Assembly (NCBI GenBank): GCA_019973155.2
Contig: BPQB01000112.1
Span: forward strand, 1-64,000
Length of the DNA: 64,000 nucleotides
Reading direction: 5' to 3'
Source: Phanerochaete sordida
Taxonomy: Eukaryota > Basidiomycota > Agaricomycetes > Polyporales > Phanerochaetaceae
Part shown: positions 35,701 to 47,900 of the stretch, piece by piece
How the letters are laid out: every line of letters begins with the position of its first letter
Numbering within the stretch: the stretch's first letter is position 1
Translations under genes and position numbers: made by a program
The notes under the pieces: model-generated
Seen by the model: the letters and a program-made list of their open reading frames with translations, nothing else
Database searches by the model: none
What the model was told of the DNA's origin: nothing

Positions 35701-37929
35701 AGCAGCGCGTATGACTTTTGATACGTCGCGGCAGAAATGTGCAGGTGACAGCGCTCAGGGCGACATGCAGGACGATGCAGGCGTCATGCACGCGTTTGCT
35801 GGCCTTGAAGGCGTCGAAGGAGCTGGTCACGGAGTTGACGGGTGTAGATACGGTGCGTCGATCCGGCTCTCTATCTATACCAACGGCTCACAATCGCAGG
35901 GTAGGCTGAAGTGGCCGCCCAGCTCAAGTGCTGCTTCAAGACGGAGGACAGACCACGGTGCTACTGCAACCTGTCCCCAGCCCTCCTCGCGCTGCTAGAC
36001 TGCAGACCTCGACGTGCTCCTCTCCTCGAACAAAACCCCCTATGCGTTTCCCAGCCTCGTGCAGCCCACAGAGGTCGCCACGCCGCACCACGCCTTCGAG
36101 CAGGACCAGGACGCTGTGGACAGGCCTCGCGCACGCGACGTAAAGAGCATCGAAGTGCTCTTGGCATCGTGCAAGGTCGCGCAGGACATAACGCAAGAGA
36201 TAGATAGCTTCTAGGCCTTCCACGTCGCCTTTGTCGACGAGGCTGCTCTGAAAGCAGGAGGTGACGGCACTCGACGACATACACATCGGATTGAGCGTGC
36301 GCTTGGCCGGGGCTTGACATCGCCGAGGCGGAGGTCGCGACGAAGGCCACGATTATGCCGTCCGTGGTCAGGGGCCCGAAGGAGCGCAGGAGGAACGCTT
36401 ACGTGGACCCCTCGCAGCAAGGTCTCGCCGCGGATAATTACTGCCGCCTGGTGCTGAAGACGAGCGTCGATTCCTCGTTCCGCCGACGTCCCAAGTCTAC
36501 AACGCTTCTACACGAACCTTGTCGTGAACGTGCCGGGACAGAGGTTGGTCGATCCCTGTCGACGTTTCCAATTGCGTTTCGATTCCAGGCAAGTCATGCA
36601 ATTTATCGTTGCTTCGCAAGCGAGGCTGACCTTTGTGCCAGTTCAAGGCGCGGTACAAAGCGATTTGGACGAAGAGCTCGCCCACGACCGCGGCTCGGGG
36701 CTCGGCCTCGTCCTCGGACCAGGCCAACGACCGATCTCGCGCGCTCAAGACCTTCAGGCCTCTGCGCACAGACGTTTGCTGCCGCCCCGCTTGTGCCCAG
36801 CGCGGCGGTCCCTCCAGTAATATCTGTCTACCACATGCTTCGGCAGCACGCACGCAGTCAAGAGGTGCACGCCAACACCGCCGCAAAGCCCTGGTGGTGC
36901 CGTCTAATAGCGCGTACCGACTCGAACCGTCAGCACATGCGCCCAGAGGTCGGCACGGTCGCATCCATAGCGTGCTGACCCACATGTGTATGTGTTCAAT
37001 GCTTGATACGAATTTTTGAACTAATCTGCATTGATAGATCTATAGTGCTACGTCTAGCTTTATACGCCCACTTGATTTACCCAGCTCCAGAGCGCGGCGA
37101 CCTCTCTGCGCCGCCAGTATTGTACATGCATACGCCGCGATACCTCGCGATTAAATGTACATGAGCTATAGGACAGCTCTCGAGCGAACAGCGGAGAACG
37201 TCGTTCTCTGTAGGATCTCCGAAGGCGTGAGGATGACACGCGGTCGTATCCTGGAGACCACCGCTGGGATCTGGACGACTGTGGCTCTCGGAAAGAACGT
37301 AAGCAATCTGTTATTGTTTTGAGCTATAGCGCGATGATTCCGCGCAGGGAATATTGGCCCATGCGCTGCTTCTGCTGAGGAGCTGCTCTGCATTGGCTGA
37401 GGCAGCAGGCGGGCGCAAAGCTTCGTTGCAGGGAGTGCTGGACGACGTCTTCATTGCGAGCAGACGAGGGTCCTCCCGCTCCACCGCGCTCGCTGCGGAT
37501 TACTGCGAGCACACTCCAAGGGCAACAAAGCAGAGTAGAACTCTCTGACCCAGGTGCCTCGGGGTTCGTGAACGTCTACACCTATCTGGGCAGAGCTTAC
37601 ACTCGACGAACATCAGACAGGAGGGTTGACGTCAATCCCTCCTTGTGGTATCGCGCTACGTGCCGTTGTCCTACATCTGTCCGACACGATGATGACGCAC
37701 AGTTGCTTCTACAAATATACCTTAAATTTCTCCTGGACACACAGAAGCAGCCAGGCTGCGGCGAGAAGAAGCTCGATTATGCGCCGCTCCAGCGGCAGGA
37801 TTTGGCGCATCAGGGCCTGCAGCATTTGCGTCAAGGCGGCGGCGCGACGAGGGCCGCAGAAGGGAAGGTCGCAGTCCGACGGTGGCCCCTTTCTCCAGCG
37901 TCGGGCGTCGGGCGGCGGAGCTGGAGGCA
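32758..37929. other. 5 kb without a supported gene
   Basis: Several stretches look like former exons but cannot be joined. One is a plus-strand run at 36020-36214 (LSSNKTPYAFPSLVQPTEVA, then DVKSIEVLLASCKVAQDI). Another is at 36355-36480 (RRNAYVDPSQQGLAADNYCR). A short tail lies at 34050-34171 (DTAPALLHDIFVYSYLPL). A short match to the 7.2-kb block (gcgtctcaaaatgacgcgcctcg) occurs near 35350. No family is identified. Confidence 0.3.
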
Positions 37930-38430
37930 AGGGTCAGGTGAGCCCGTTTATTCGGATTCAACAAGCCCACGTGATCGCCACTGCCAGCCCCGCCAGCCTC
38001 CAGAGTATAAATACCCCCGGGGCCCCCGCTCAGGCTCTTCAGCGGGTCCAGTCACTCGCCGCAAGCGTGGACTGGGTGCAACCCCGCTCGGCAGGTTCTC
38101 ATCCATTTGCCGCCTGGGGGACGTCCCTCTCCTGGGTTTACCGAGGGCCGCTTCCAAGCGGATCACCTGGATTTTCACTCTAAGGTGGCCCGGCCTACGC
38201 CTCACACGGCTACGCTGGGTTCTTCGAGGTTGGTGTACGCCTCCGGGCTGCCGGCCGACCTGTCGAACGGACTCGCAAGGTCCTTCGGCGGGCTCCCCGA
38301 AGGAGGGGCGACTCCGGTCGCCCTGGGTGTGGGCTTCTTCGTAGCCTTCGGGACAAGTACCCTGCGTGACCTTGGTCTGCAGGCGAAACCAACACACACC
38401 AAATATTCTCTCTAGCCTAGCTACATTAGA
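37930..38430. mobile_element. Possible solo LTR or retroelement fragment
   Basis: The segment differs in texture from its surroundings. It has a TATAAATA box at 38006-38013 followed by a G/C-rich leader (cccccggggcccccgctcag). It also holds several short hairpins (ccttcggcgggctccccgaagg near 38281, gcgactccggtcgc near 38307) and an A/T-rich end. Overlapping open frames run on both strands without a protein signature. A promoter-bearing long terminal repeat would look like this, but I found no clean TG...CA ends with a target duplication and no second copy or polymerase gene in the window. Confidence 0.35.
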
Positions 38431-39239
38431 TTTAGTAGATCTCCCGGAATGCATCTGTTTGCCCCGACCTGAATACGTATGCGAGCTCGATGTGGGACCA
38501 GCGCGCGACTGAGCTCCCTCGCGCGCCAGCCGCCCTTGCCTTTCGCCATCATGCTCTAACACGCTCTTCGCTCGGCGCCGACTACTCTGAGACACTGGTT
38601 CCTTCCTCCCATGTCGTGCACAGGTCTCACAAATCCTGCGCCGCGCGCGTGCTCGACATTCTGCACGTGAAGATGCCCTGATAGCCGCGATGCCCGTGGC
38701 CCAGCGGCGACGGCGGCCAGACAAACTCCGTTCCACTGTGCAAGCTCCTCCATGTCTCGCCGAATACCAGGGTAGAACTGCCTTCGTCGAAGCGGGCTCG
38801 ACGCAATGACATACATCCGGTGTCGTCAGCATGACGCGACGGGGGATGTGCGCTGCTCGGAGCGGCGCGGCGGCCTACGACGTTTCAAACGACCTGCTGG
38901 CCGACTACAGAGGTACGTACACAACCCTGCTACGGTGGTTCACCTCTCATACGTTTGATGTCGTGCTTGCCCAGGTCCATTGGTCTTCATGAATAGTTCC
39001 TAGAGCTATCGTACGCCTTCGCGTCGGACCTGGACCTTATACCGGAAGATAGGACAAGTTCTCCCTCTCGACCCCGACGCTGCTTGCTGGCTCGTCATTC
39101 CTAGATCCCGCGTAGTTCACCGTGCCTATGGAAGCAATATGAACGATACGTGTAGTACGTTTTTCGCTCTGCCGCCTCCCATATCCACGCTCAATCCCGA
39201 CCCAGACTCAAACAGCACATAGAACGCGCGTCGAGCTCT
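38431..39239. other. No supported gene
   Basis: Nothing recognisable lies between the LTR-like segment and the block shared with 30905-31150. Confidence 0.3.
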
Positions 39240-39500
39240 TCAAAATCGAGATATGCCAGCTCTGAAAACATCTGCCCTCGTACGATTCCCGTACGAGAAG
39301 GCCAAGCTGCATATCTACGTCTATATGTGCGCCTCGTGTCCTTGTATTATATATCGCTTCTACTCTATCTCGGTTCTGTCTCTGCGGTCGGGCCCTTGTG
39401 CCGTAGCACGTCCCGTTGGGTCGGCGTATCCTGGACCGGGAGCATCGCTAGCGGTGGCTGCGTGCCGCGCGAGCGGGTAGAGGAGTGGCATAGTCACGAA
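39240..39500 (-). repeat. Diverged block shared with 30905-31150
   Basis: Partner of the block at 30905; it lies downstream of MYND copy 3 as the partner lies downstream of copy 2. Confidence 0.55.
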
Positions 39501-39890
39501 CGTCATCCGCGACATGAAGAGCGTCGCGTGAAAGGCGGCGGGCGCATCCTTGCGTCGCAGCACGAGCAGTAGAGCGGCCTTGAGCCCGATAGAGACAAGC
39601 CCATGAGCAAGAGCGCGCCTGCGATTTATGCAGTGCTTTACAGACGAGGGCATTCTGCTTCGCAAGCTTGGCCTTCAATCAACGCGCTCGCCCTGCTTGA
39701 GTTACAGTTGCTGCGTGCCGCGCGGAGAGCTGTGCAGCTGGAGGGCTTTAGGTGTGGGAGGTTCTAGCATACCGCTCACACCGGGAGCATGCTTTCGCGA
39801 GGTCAACAAATATATGAATATCCAAAACACCTGTCGAGCCGCTACATCGCACTATGAGATGAGTCCATGAGTGTGCAGATGTACAGCCGG

Positions 39891-40565
39891 CTAGGACTGT
39901 CTCTTCAAGTAGTTCCACTGGACGGTGATCTCCATGCGGTCGACATCACGGACGGCGATGAAGATCAAGTCGTGGTGCTCCTACCGCAGGGCCGGGTTGG
40001 CCAACCCATCCTCCACCAATTTCTTACACCCAGCTGGAATCTGATGCATTGGGCGCTGGTCGACGTCGAGAAGCCTCCACCGTGCGTCGGGGCCCTCGCC
40101 TTCGACCGTAAAGTCCAGCGACACGAACAGGTGCCTGACGTTCTCCCGGTCCTTTTCGACACAGAGCAATTCGCCTGCGAGCGGGATGAGGATGTTGTGG
40201 CGTCGCGTAGCGAACTCCGCCAGGGGGCAGGGCTGGCTGGGGATGGCGGGGCGCTTCATGCAGAAGTCTTTGTGGTGAGGCCAAGCGGCGCGCTGACACT
40301 CCTTGCTCTGTGCCACCACAAGTCAGGCCAGTCGTTGATCAAAGAGGTATTGCTCAGGACGCACGCAGTAGCAGTAGGCCTTACAGCGGGAGCAGATGAA
40401 AAGCTTGCCCTTCTTGCTGCGCTCCTTCCGACAGCTTTCGCAGCGTCGCTTCGACAGGTGGTTGTTCGAGGGGGAGAAGAACTTCCGAGTCTGCCTGGGG
40501 GATAGTAGCCAAGCGTCGATCTTGATGTAGAGTGGCAGATCGTCGCTGTACGGCATTGACGACAT
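39891..40565 (-). pseudogene. MYND zinc-finger protein (copy 3) with an in-frame TAG
   Basis: Exons 40565-40365 and 40307 onward flank a 57-bp intron (gtgcgt...cacag) placed right after the sixth cysteine, as in the other copies. The finger is complete: RCESCRKER, FICSRCKAYCYC, then SKECQRAAWPHHKDFC. The frame meets TAG at 39981-39983 after ANPALR, giving 175 residues. It then stays open for 29 more codons to a second stop at 39891-39893. Those 29 codons (DLIFIAVRDVDRMEITVQW) match the C-terminal end of copy 1 (NVFAIMLYDVECMV), so the TAG probably interrupts a longer ancestral protein. The finger itself is intact and a 175-residue product may still work. The feature is drawn to the second stop; if the first TAG is taken as the end, the coding region is 39981-40565. 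Confidence 0.75.
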
Positions 40566-43026
40566 GTTGGTGAGGATTGTAGGGATAGCGATGTGGTGGG
40601 AGTGAACAAGGACGTGCGGTCGAAGCAGGATTTCAGATTCAACCTGGTGGGCGTGAGGGCTTTTATGCGCGGGCTCTTGGTCTCAATCGCAACTGAAGAC
40701 GGTCAGCCACCGAACAGAGCCGATGAGGCGCTTGAGCCATGGAAATCGCACCGCATATTGACCTATGCATATACGCCCGAAGGAAGGGAGTATACAGTGG
40801 CAGGCACTTTCCATGAATTGAACGATAAGGAGTTCCCAGCCTGCAGGATGCTGGTGTTGAGTCCATGACCAGCGTAGTACGCATTGCGCAGGTCTCACCT
40901 AGATGAACGGCACTCCGCATCACAATAATTGCTACCTCTCCAATAGCCTCAGACAACCCGCTGCGCGGCAGCCGTCCGGACTCTTTTTGGCGTTCGCTCG
41001 GTTAGCCTGCCAATAAGACCTCAGAAGTGTTCGTCTAAGTCACTCGCCAATTATCGCACATCACTGGAGGGCCTCGACTCGCCTGGATTATGACCGTGCG
41101 ACTAGCATTATAGGATGGGTGGAGTTGACGAGCAGGATACTAGGCAAATAGTACTGGAAAGCGTCGATGTTTGTGTCGCGGAGGGAGGCGAGGTTCTAAG
41201 TGACAGGGAATTAATGACATGGCGACCAAAGGGCTATGCGTGCAGCAGCAAAAGTGCTAGACGTACCAGAACTTTGTCCTTCGATTTTCGTACGGAGAGC
41301 GCAATTCAACGCTGCAAGACTGAAGGGGACGGTAACAGCAGCTGCATGGGTTTCACCGCCCGTCGAGATTGTGAAAAAACGTCCGGAGCGCCTCAGTGAG
41401 CACGGCTCAGGCAAACAGAAGGCAACAGACTCACCTGCGTTCACCTCGGAAACACCTGTACCTGTACTCTGCGTTATCCCATCCTTTTCCTGGGCCAGGG
41501 GTCGCTCAGAAAGTCGATTTGGCGTGGTATTTGGTGTGGACGGTATGAGTTCCTGAAGCCTGCGGGTAGTGAGGGTCCTGTCTGGCCCAGGATGTCGCAA
41601 CGATCTGCGATCGGACACGTCTATCATGGATGTGAGCGTGATGGGTCTGTGTGAGGTCGAGTGGGTGCAGTATATTGCGACCGCGGAAGCAGATTTCCCT
41701 GGCGGCAGAGGCAGTCGCTTCACAAGCGCCCATGCTCACATAAGCTCGTCCCGCGCCACAACGCCAGAGTCGGCTGCCTCGTGCTTTCGTGTATGCTCCC
41801 CAACTCTTCCACACTCCGAGCTATTAATGTTCGTTATCCGTCGACCGCTTGCGCTCCCCGCGATGTCACTAGGTTGTTGCTGACTGATTGCTGTCTCTTC
41901 GACCCTCCGAGCAGCCCTGCTCGCTTGCTGCTCGCAGTAAGCTCGCGGAGGTCAGGAGCGAAGGTTTTGCTCCGGCAAGGTCTGCACCAAATCTACACAG
42001 CTGGCATTATCTTGGTAGGCTGTTCGCCGTTTGTCTACGCGCTCCTTTTGATCTGATTGCTATGTCGAAACTCCAGCCCCCAGAATCCCGTCATCGGTCT
42101 TTATTTGACTAGACATGTGAATCGGCTTGGCAGCAAAGCACGAGCAAAGCCCCGCGAACCAAAGTCTCGGGCATGCATGCCCAGAAGCATCTGGAAGGCC
42201 TACGGCGAAGTCAGTGCTGCTTGCTGACGAAGGAGCGCGGTGACGCTGACAAAATTAGTCCATCTACTGAGGCCTGAATGCTCCGCATCTGGCCGCCTTT
42301 TGCAGCATCCATGGCTCGCCTCATGTAATACCGCTTTGGGGCACCATACGGACTCCACCACTCTTCCCCACACATCTCAGACTACCAGACAGACTATCAT
42401 GGCTGTCGCCTGTGCAATCGCAACGCCGCTGACACTCCTGTTGGCCACGGATATCATCTCGAACTCGTGTGCAGCCCCACGAAGCCCGCTTTCATCCCCA
42501 ACAATCACTTCAGCCAGCTCGAGTCTCCAGCAACCCATTTTGCGGAGGCTCCAAGGAATGGAGACAAGTAGAGCCGCGGTGAGTGCTTGCGAGACGTATC
42601 ATGTCTACCGAATTCGCTGACGGACTGTACCTCTCAGCGCAGCTCCCGTCGTCTATCCGCAGCATCAGCGGTGCTCGATTTACATCTTGAGGCGCATCAT
42701 CTGGATATCAGTGTGCGGTACCAGACCGCGCAGCGAGAGCGTGTACCTTCCCGCAGTCCGCTGGTTCTCGGCCGGCCGCTCGATTCATGACGGCGTACGC
42801 GAAAACAGGCCGGCCGTCCTGTCCTCCCCCCGCAATGTGCAGCGCGTCGCGGCCAGCGGTAATGTCGGCGTTTCCAGTTCCGTTAGCACACATGCGTGAG
42901 TCTCCAGATATCGAGACGTTGGGTAAAGCTGATCTCTATCACCAGCTCGTAGAATTACTTGTACTCTGTCGACGACATCCAATACATTCGCGCGGGCGGT
43001 CCGTGTGCGACTAGCCCTATTCGCGT
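40566..43026. other. No supported gene
   Basis: Upstream region of MYND copy 3 and beyond. Overlapping frames at 41211-41883 and 42240-42620 are open but have no signature. One short stretch (42400-42560) reads as a hydrophobic start (ACAIATPLTLLLATDIIS), but nothing joins to it. Confidence 0.3.
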
Positions 43027-43654
43027 CGTTGTCCCTCTATGTCGTCGTCTCTGACCACATGGACGGGCATGGTAAGCTTCAGCGAGAATAGCACCGCCGC
43101 GCCTGAGAAAAAGCAACGGCGGATTGAAGTCGCGTCTTGGAGGGCTGGAGGTCTCTTCACAACGCCAACTTGGTGATTACGATTCGCATCGCTTTTGTCG
43201 AGGCGGCGCAGGGCAAGGTCTATGAACGGCTAGCTCTGCCGAGGGATGGTTGGAGCGTGTCGCGCCCAAACGCATAATATTGCGGCGCACCACTGGACCC
43301 CACCGATAGCGTAAGGCGCGGCCGACTCCTCTCTCCCATCACGGTCTCCCAGGTCCGTGCTCCCGCGGCCTACCTGCAAAGACGAAGGTCTGAGCAGCTG
43401 CCAAGACAGCATATGCGGCGGTCGCGCACGCCATCGCGCACGCCTCACGAAGACATGTCCCACTGGAAAAGGTCGGCGAGGACTTCAATGGCTCTCGCGG
43501 TGGATCGAAGGGCTTCTGCGTCCAACTCTTAGGCCACAGGCCAGATACCTATACACTCAAATACGCCGCGTTCGAGGTCGCCCACGCGCTCGCCGAATGG
43601 CACAGCGCCGCGAGCCTGAGCTCCTTACCCACAGTAATTACTCCTGCAGAGTGA
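43027..43654 (+). other. Probable exon fragments of an unrecognised gene
   Basis: Three plus-strand runs look protein-like. They are 43038-43150 (MSSSLTTWTGM and a polar tail), about 43171-43277 (VITIRIAFVEAAQGKVYERL), and 43394-43654, open for 86 codons with no internal Met. The last reads KTAYAAVAHAIAHASRRHVP, VGEDFNGSRGGSKGFCVQLL, GHRPDTYTLKYAAFEVAHAL and ends at a stop. They may be exons of one gene convergent with the BTB gene, but I could not find introns that join all frames, so the gene may be broken. Family unknown. Confidence 0.4.
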
Positions 43655-43876
43655 TTCTCATTCTTGATACCATTGAAAGTGATGATGATAGACGATATGG
43701 AGTCAAATCTATCTATCGAGGCTACAGAACGGAAGGGGTGTCACATAAGAGACAAGATTAAGTGAAGAACGTAAGATGTATGCGGTGAAAGATGTCCGTG
43801 TTTGCTACAGAAGGATAAACATACGACGTAAAAGACAAGAACGAAGGGCGAGGGTGGTGATCATACAGGTCGTGTT

Positions 43877-44941
43877 TCAAAATATCTTGATATCTTCCAT
43901 CTCGGCACGGAGCATCTCGATATGATCTGGGAAGACCACGTCCAGCTGGAACTGGAGACGCTAGTGAGGCACCGTTCGGCATACATGCAGCAGAGTGCTC
44001 ACCTTCACCACGACCGCCCTGGCAGCGTCAGCGAGTCTTCTAAAAAACCTCGTCAAATCCCCCTTCGTCCGCCGCCCACAGCGCTCGCAGAACTGACTCT
44101 CCAGCTTCTTCGTAATCTGAAATTCTGAAATCGTCTCTGGTACCGACGACGTGCGCAGCGCGTCTCGCAGCTGGCTGCAGAGTCCGAGGAACCAGGAAGG
44201 AGCTTTGGCGTGAGCTCCGGCAGCACCGACAGGGATATTCTCCGTCGACCCTTGGTGTTTGCACTGCATGAACGCAAAGGCCGGCTCCCGCTTTTCCAGC
44301 CAAGGCAGACCAACCGCGTCTTCTATAGTGAGAAGAGCCTCCATTGCGTCCGCCCGCGCAGAGCGGAGGGTGACGAGCCGTCCGTCGTCGCTCTGCTTGA
44401 CGAAGTCGGTAAAAAATAGGCTCTTCGGGAGATCGGATACGACAGCGTGGAGAGAGAGCCGCATGGAGGCCTCGGCGGCAATGCGCATGCCAGCTTCCCA
44501 GTTCAATGTAACAGCGAGGGCGTAGGCATCGAGAGGGCGGTCACTAGCGCAGGAGCCGAAGTATCTGGTAAGAAACCCGCCGTCACGGTCGAAGCCGACG
44601 ACTTTGAATTTGCGGGCGGCGTCTACAAGCATGAGCCTCTCTATGGTGTTTTCAGGTTGGATGCAGAGACTGGGAAGGCCAGGATAGAAGAACGTGAGCA
44701 GGTCGTGAACGACGCTGGGAGGGTATGGCATGTCGAGAATTGGGCGGCCGTCGACCAGAGAATAGCGTAGAAATGTAGCACCGAGACCTGTGAGCACCCC
44801 AGCGAACACAGGCGAGCCAAAGCAGAGAATCTTCGAGGTAGCTGGGAATGTGGTCTTGTCGTTGGCGACGAGGACGACGTCATGGGATTCTGTGATTTCG
44901 TCCAATGGGCGAGGACCGAAGGTGTTGGGAAGGTACGCCAT
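43877..44941 (-). CDS. BTB/POZ domain protein
   Basis: Exons 44941-44003 and 43951-43877 flank a 51-bp intron (gtgagc...ctccag), giving 337 residues. The BTB domain occupies about residues 15-125: ITESHDVVLVANDKTTFPAT, SKILCFGSPVFAGVLTGL, then a β-strand with PILDMPYPPSVVHDLLTFFY. A helical region follows (DAARKFKVVGFDRDGGFL, AYALAVTLNWEAGMRIAAEA), as in the large agaricomycete BTB family. The short last exon adds FQLDVVFPDHIEMLRAEMED and ends KIF; without it the frame would run into the intron. A CxxC pair (ERCGRR with upstream FC) near residue 290 is unusual but unexplained. BTB proteins typically dimerise and often bring substrates to cullin-3 ligases; the partner here is unknown. The model has no damage. 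Confidence 0.85.
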
Positions 44942-47900
44942 GACGTAGAATATGATTCAGCGGATGCGCTCAGTCTCAGGTGACGACAGCTGGGTTCAGA
45001 GAATGGGCAAAGGACTGGCGAAGGCGAGGCTGAGGGAGAAACTATCAGCGCTGGGATTCTCAACGAGACTACAACAGATATTTGGACGTACAGCGTGGCA
45101 GTGCTAGTAGGATAGACGGCTCAAAGCGAGTCAGAGAGTGCGTCGTGACTGGCGCGGGTGTCGCGGTGGCAATGGTGGCAGGAGGCAAGACGCGATGTTC
45201 AACTCCAGGTGACGCGCCTGCCGTCACTCCGTCACGGCCACAGATCTAGATCACCCAAGTACCGCGTCCCACCGCACAACAAGCATACTCAAGCTCGCGC
45301 TTTACCAGCTCAAATACAGCCCCACGCTGGCGAGGCACTCTATGCAGAATTATAAGACGAGCTGGTTTGCTACCGACTGGATATATTCAAGGACTATCAG
45401 GTACTATAGAGCTATTCACCTTTTTCGCGGGAACGTGAGTGTGACCCGGACAAATCCAGCGTGGTCGCAAAGGAGCTGAGAGCATACACTGCTGCTGTCA
45501 TGTTGGACGCAGATTTTCGCCTAGATCCTATATAATCCACATCACCAGACATCAGCACCATTTGAGGGTGCGAACGACGAGGAGACTTACCAGAGACCGA
45601 AATGTGCGACACACATCTTGGCCAATGTGTAGTAGGAATTTCTCCATCAGCCGGAGGTCCAGCGAGGGTGTGGCTGGCTCTGAGTGCCGGATGTGGTTAA
45701 CGTTTTGAGAACGTGAGGACAGTCGCGGCCCACGGCCGTTCGTCATTGACCAGCCGCATCGAACAGACTAGAGAGACCAATGCGGGGTGCGCATCAAGCA
45801 GAAGCGCATTGCCGAAGCGGGTGCCGACTTGGGTGCCGAAGGCGTTGGTGAAGAGCGCGAAGAGTGCGACGCGGACACATCCGCGTGCGAGCGCCACGCG
45901 CAATCGCGCAGGATGTTGAAGTCCGCGACGAAGGCCTCGAGCGTCATGTCGTACTTCGTGAGGGCCATTCACAACGCCAGCGGCGTCGGCGGGGTGCGCG
46001 CGGCGATCTGCGTCGACCTGAACGATGTCGAGTCTTCGGCTGCAGAAGCCAGTTGGTCAGCGACCTGGAAGAACGTGCGCACGCGCGTGCGTACGTTTGA
46101 GACGAGCGCGCGACGGATGTGTCTGACGGGTAGCCGACGGTGTTGTCGTCATCGAGATCGCCGTGAGGAATAGGGACCACACGATGGGTAGCCTCCGCCA
46201 AGTGAACCGTCTTCTAAGCGGCGCAGTATTGCCACACCAAATATTGGTGGTGGGTCGCAGAGCACCGCACCCGAGCGCACCGCACCGCACGACTCCGATT
46301 TGGCCACGGCGGAAAATCAAGATTGTCTTCTCAGCAACATCGCCAGAGGGCAGCGGGGATTTCCCGTACCAGAGTACCGCCCGCTCAACGACGTCATACA
46401 AGGTTGAACAATCCGCCGCAGCTGCGCGACAGCGCACTCCCGTCGGCGTTGGGTGTTCAATAACCGTGGCAAGAGAATTGGTGGGTGGGGCGTCGCAGCG
46501 CGAGCTGAGGAAGCCAGATGCAGTAGAATGGCGCGGCAAGCCTTGCATCCGTCGCAGGGCAAACGGTCACGGTGGTACGTTCGGTATATGTCTGCCAGAG
46601 TACGCTTCTAGGTCACGATTCCTGCGGATTGCGCAGGAGATGAGCACATAGCCTGGATTGTTGCTGGGGCACGTCTGGACTGGTGGATCCAGCAGGACAA
46701 GGAGCGGCACCGTGCGCCTGTCGGGAATCGCCCGAGCAGCGAAAGGACGCCGCTGGGAGAACCGCTCCGACCAGCCTGCCAACCGCCCGCAAGCGTTTGG
46801 TCGTGATGCCGACCGGGTTGTGACGCCTTTCGTTGAGCTCGCGCGGGAGGATGTCAGCTCCTGTTCGTGGCTGGAGAAACCGTGCCGTGGCCAGGTTGGA
46901 GATGTATACCGAGGAGAATCCTCGAGCTTCTCGGTTCGTGCTTGTGATGACCTTTTTCGTGTCCGTGGGGCGCGCAGGGACAATCACTGTTCGCTTTCGT
47001 GCCAAAGTGAGAGGTAAACAAAACGAGAGCGACGCACTCGTGGGTAGAGCGAAAATCGAGTTTGAACGCTTCAGCTACAGCCTATGGCGCAAAAATGTAG
47101 ATGAATACGTGTTAGTCTGCATGTTATCCCGCCAGGCGCACCTTCGAGTTACGCTTTGATACTTCTGCGACCCCAGCCACTCTCGCCCGTCATTACAGCC
47201 CCTCTTGCCTTTTCCGTAGAGTAGTTCAGACGCCGATGCAAAACGCCAGAGTAGATAGATAACGAAGAGCGGCGACGGAGTCGTGACCGTAGCCAAAGGT
47301 GGGAAACCGTGCGTCTGCCAGAGCTCCCAGATTCCAGGCGGGGATGACCTGGGAAATGCCTGCAGAGACATTGGGTGTGCTGTGCTGTAGCTCAAGTGAA
47401 GTGGTGCGCACCTGTGCGCAGACGCTGGTGTCTCTGCGCGGCGACGCATCTGCGGCACTGCGGCAGGTTGTGCCCGCGTCGCACAGAACCGAAAAGCGAC
47501 CGAAGGTAACTCTGCCGTTGCGTTCGCGGCGAGATTCTGACCAAGATCCGCGTCGCATATATGTTCCACGCGGGCGGCGTATTCTTGAGCGAAGGCGTAT
47601 GGCTGGTGACGGCGAAGACTGAGGCATTTCTGTTCATCGCATCTTCTGCACTCCGATACATGGGGCTCCCGAAGCGCATGAATCGCTAAAACCTGACACG
47701 ATAAGGTCAGGTTCAGGCATGTAAACTTGCGCAGGCGAAGATAAACGACACACGGCGGGTTCAGGCGCGATCAGGTCGGCAGCATGAATATTGCGTCATG
47801 CGATGGTACTAATTCGCCCGTGGGAAGCCTTTGATTGCACGCTCAGGATCTCGGCGTTCCACCCTCCTTTTGCCCTAGGGCAAACGTCTATCGCTATGAA

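Noticed and set aside
37454..38344. Long open frames on both strands (296 and 294 codons)
   Set aside because: They overlap each other and the LTR-like segment; low-complexity Arg/Pro/Gly-rich sequence without a family signature.
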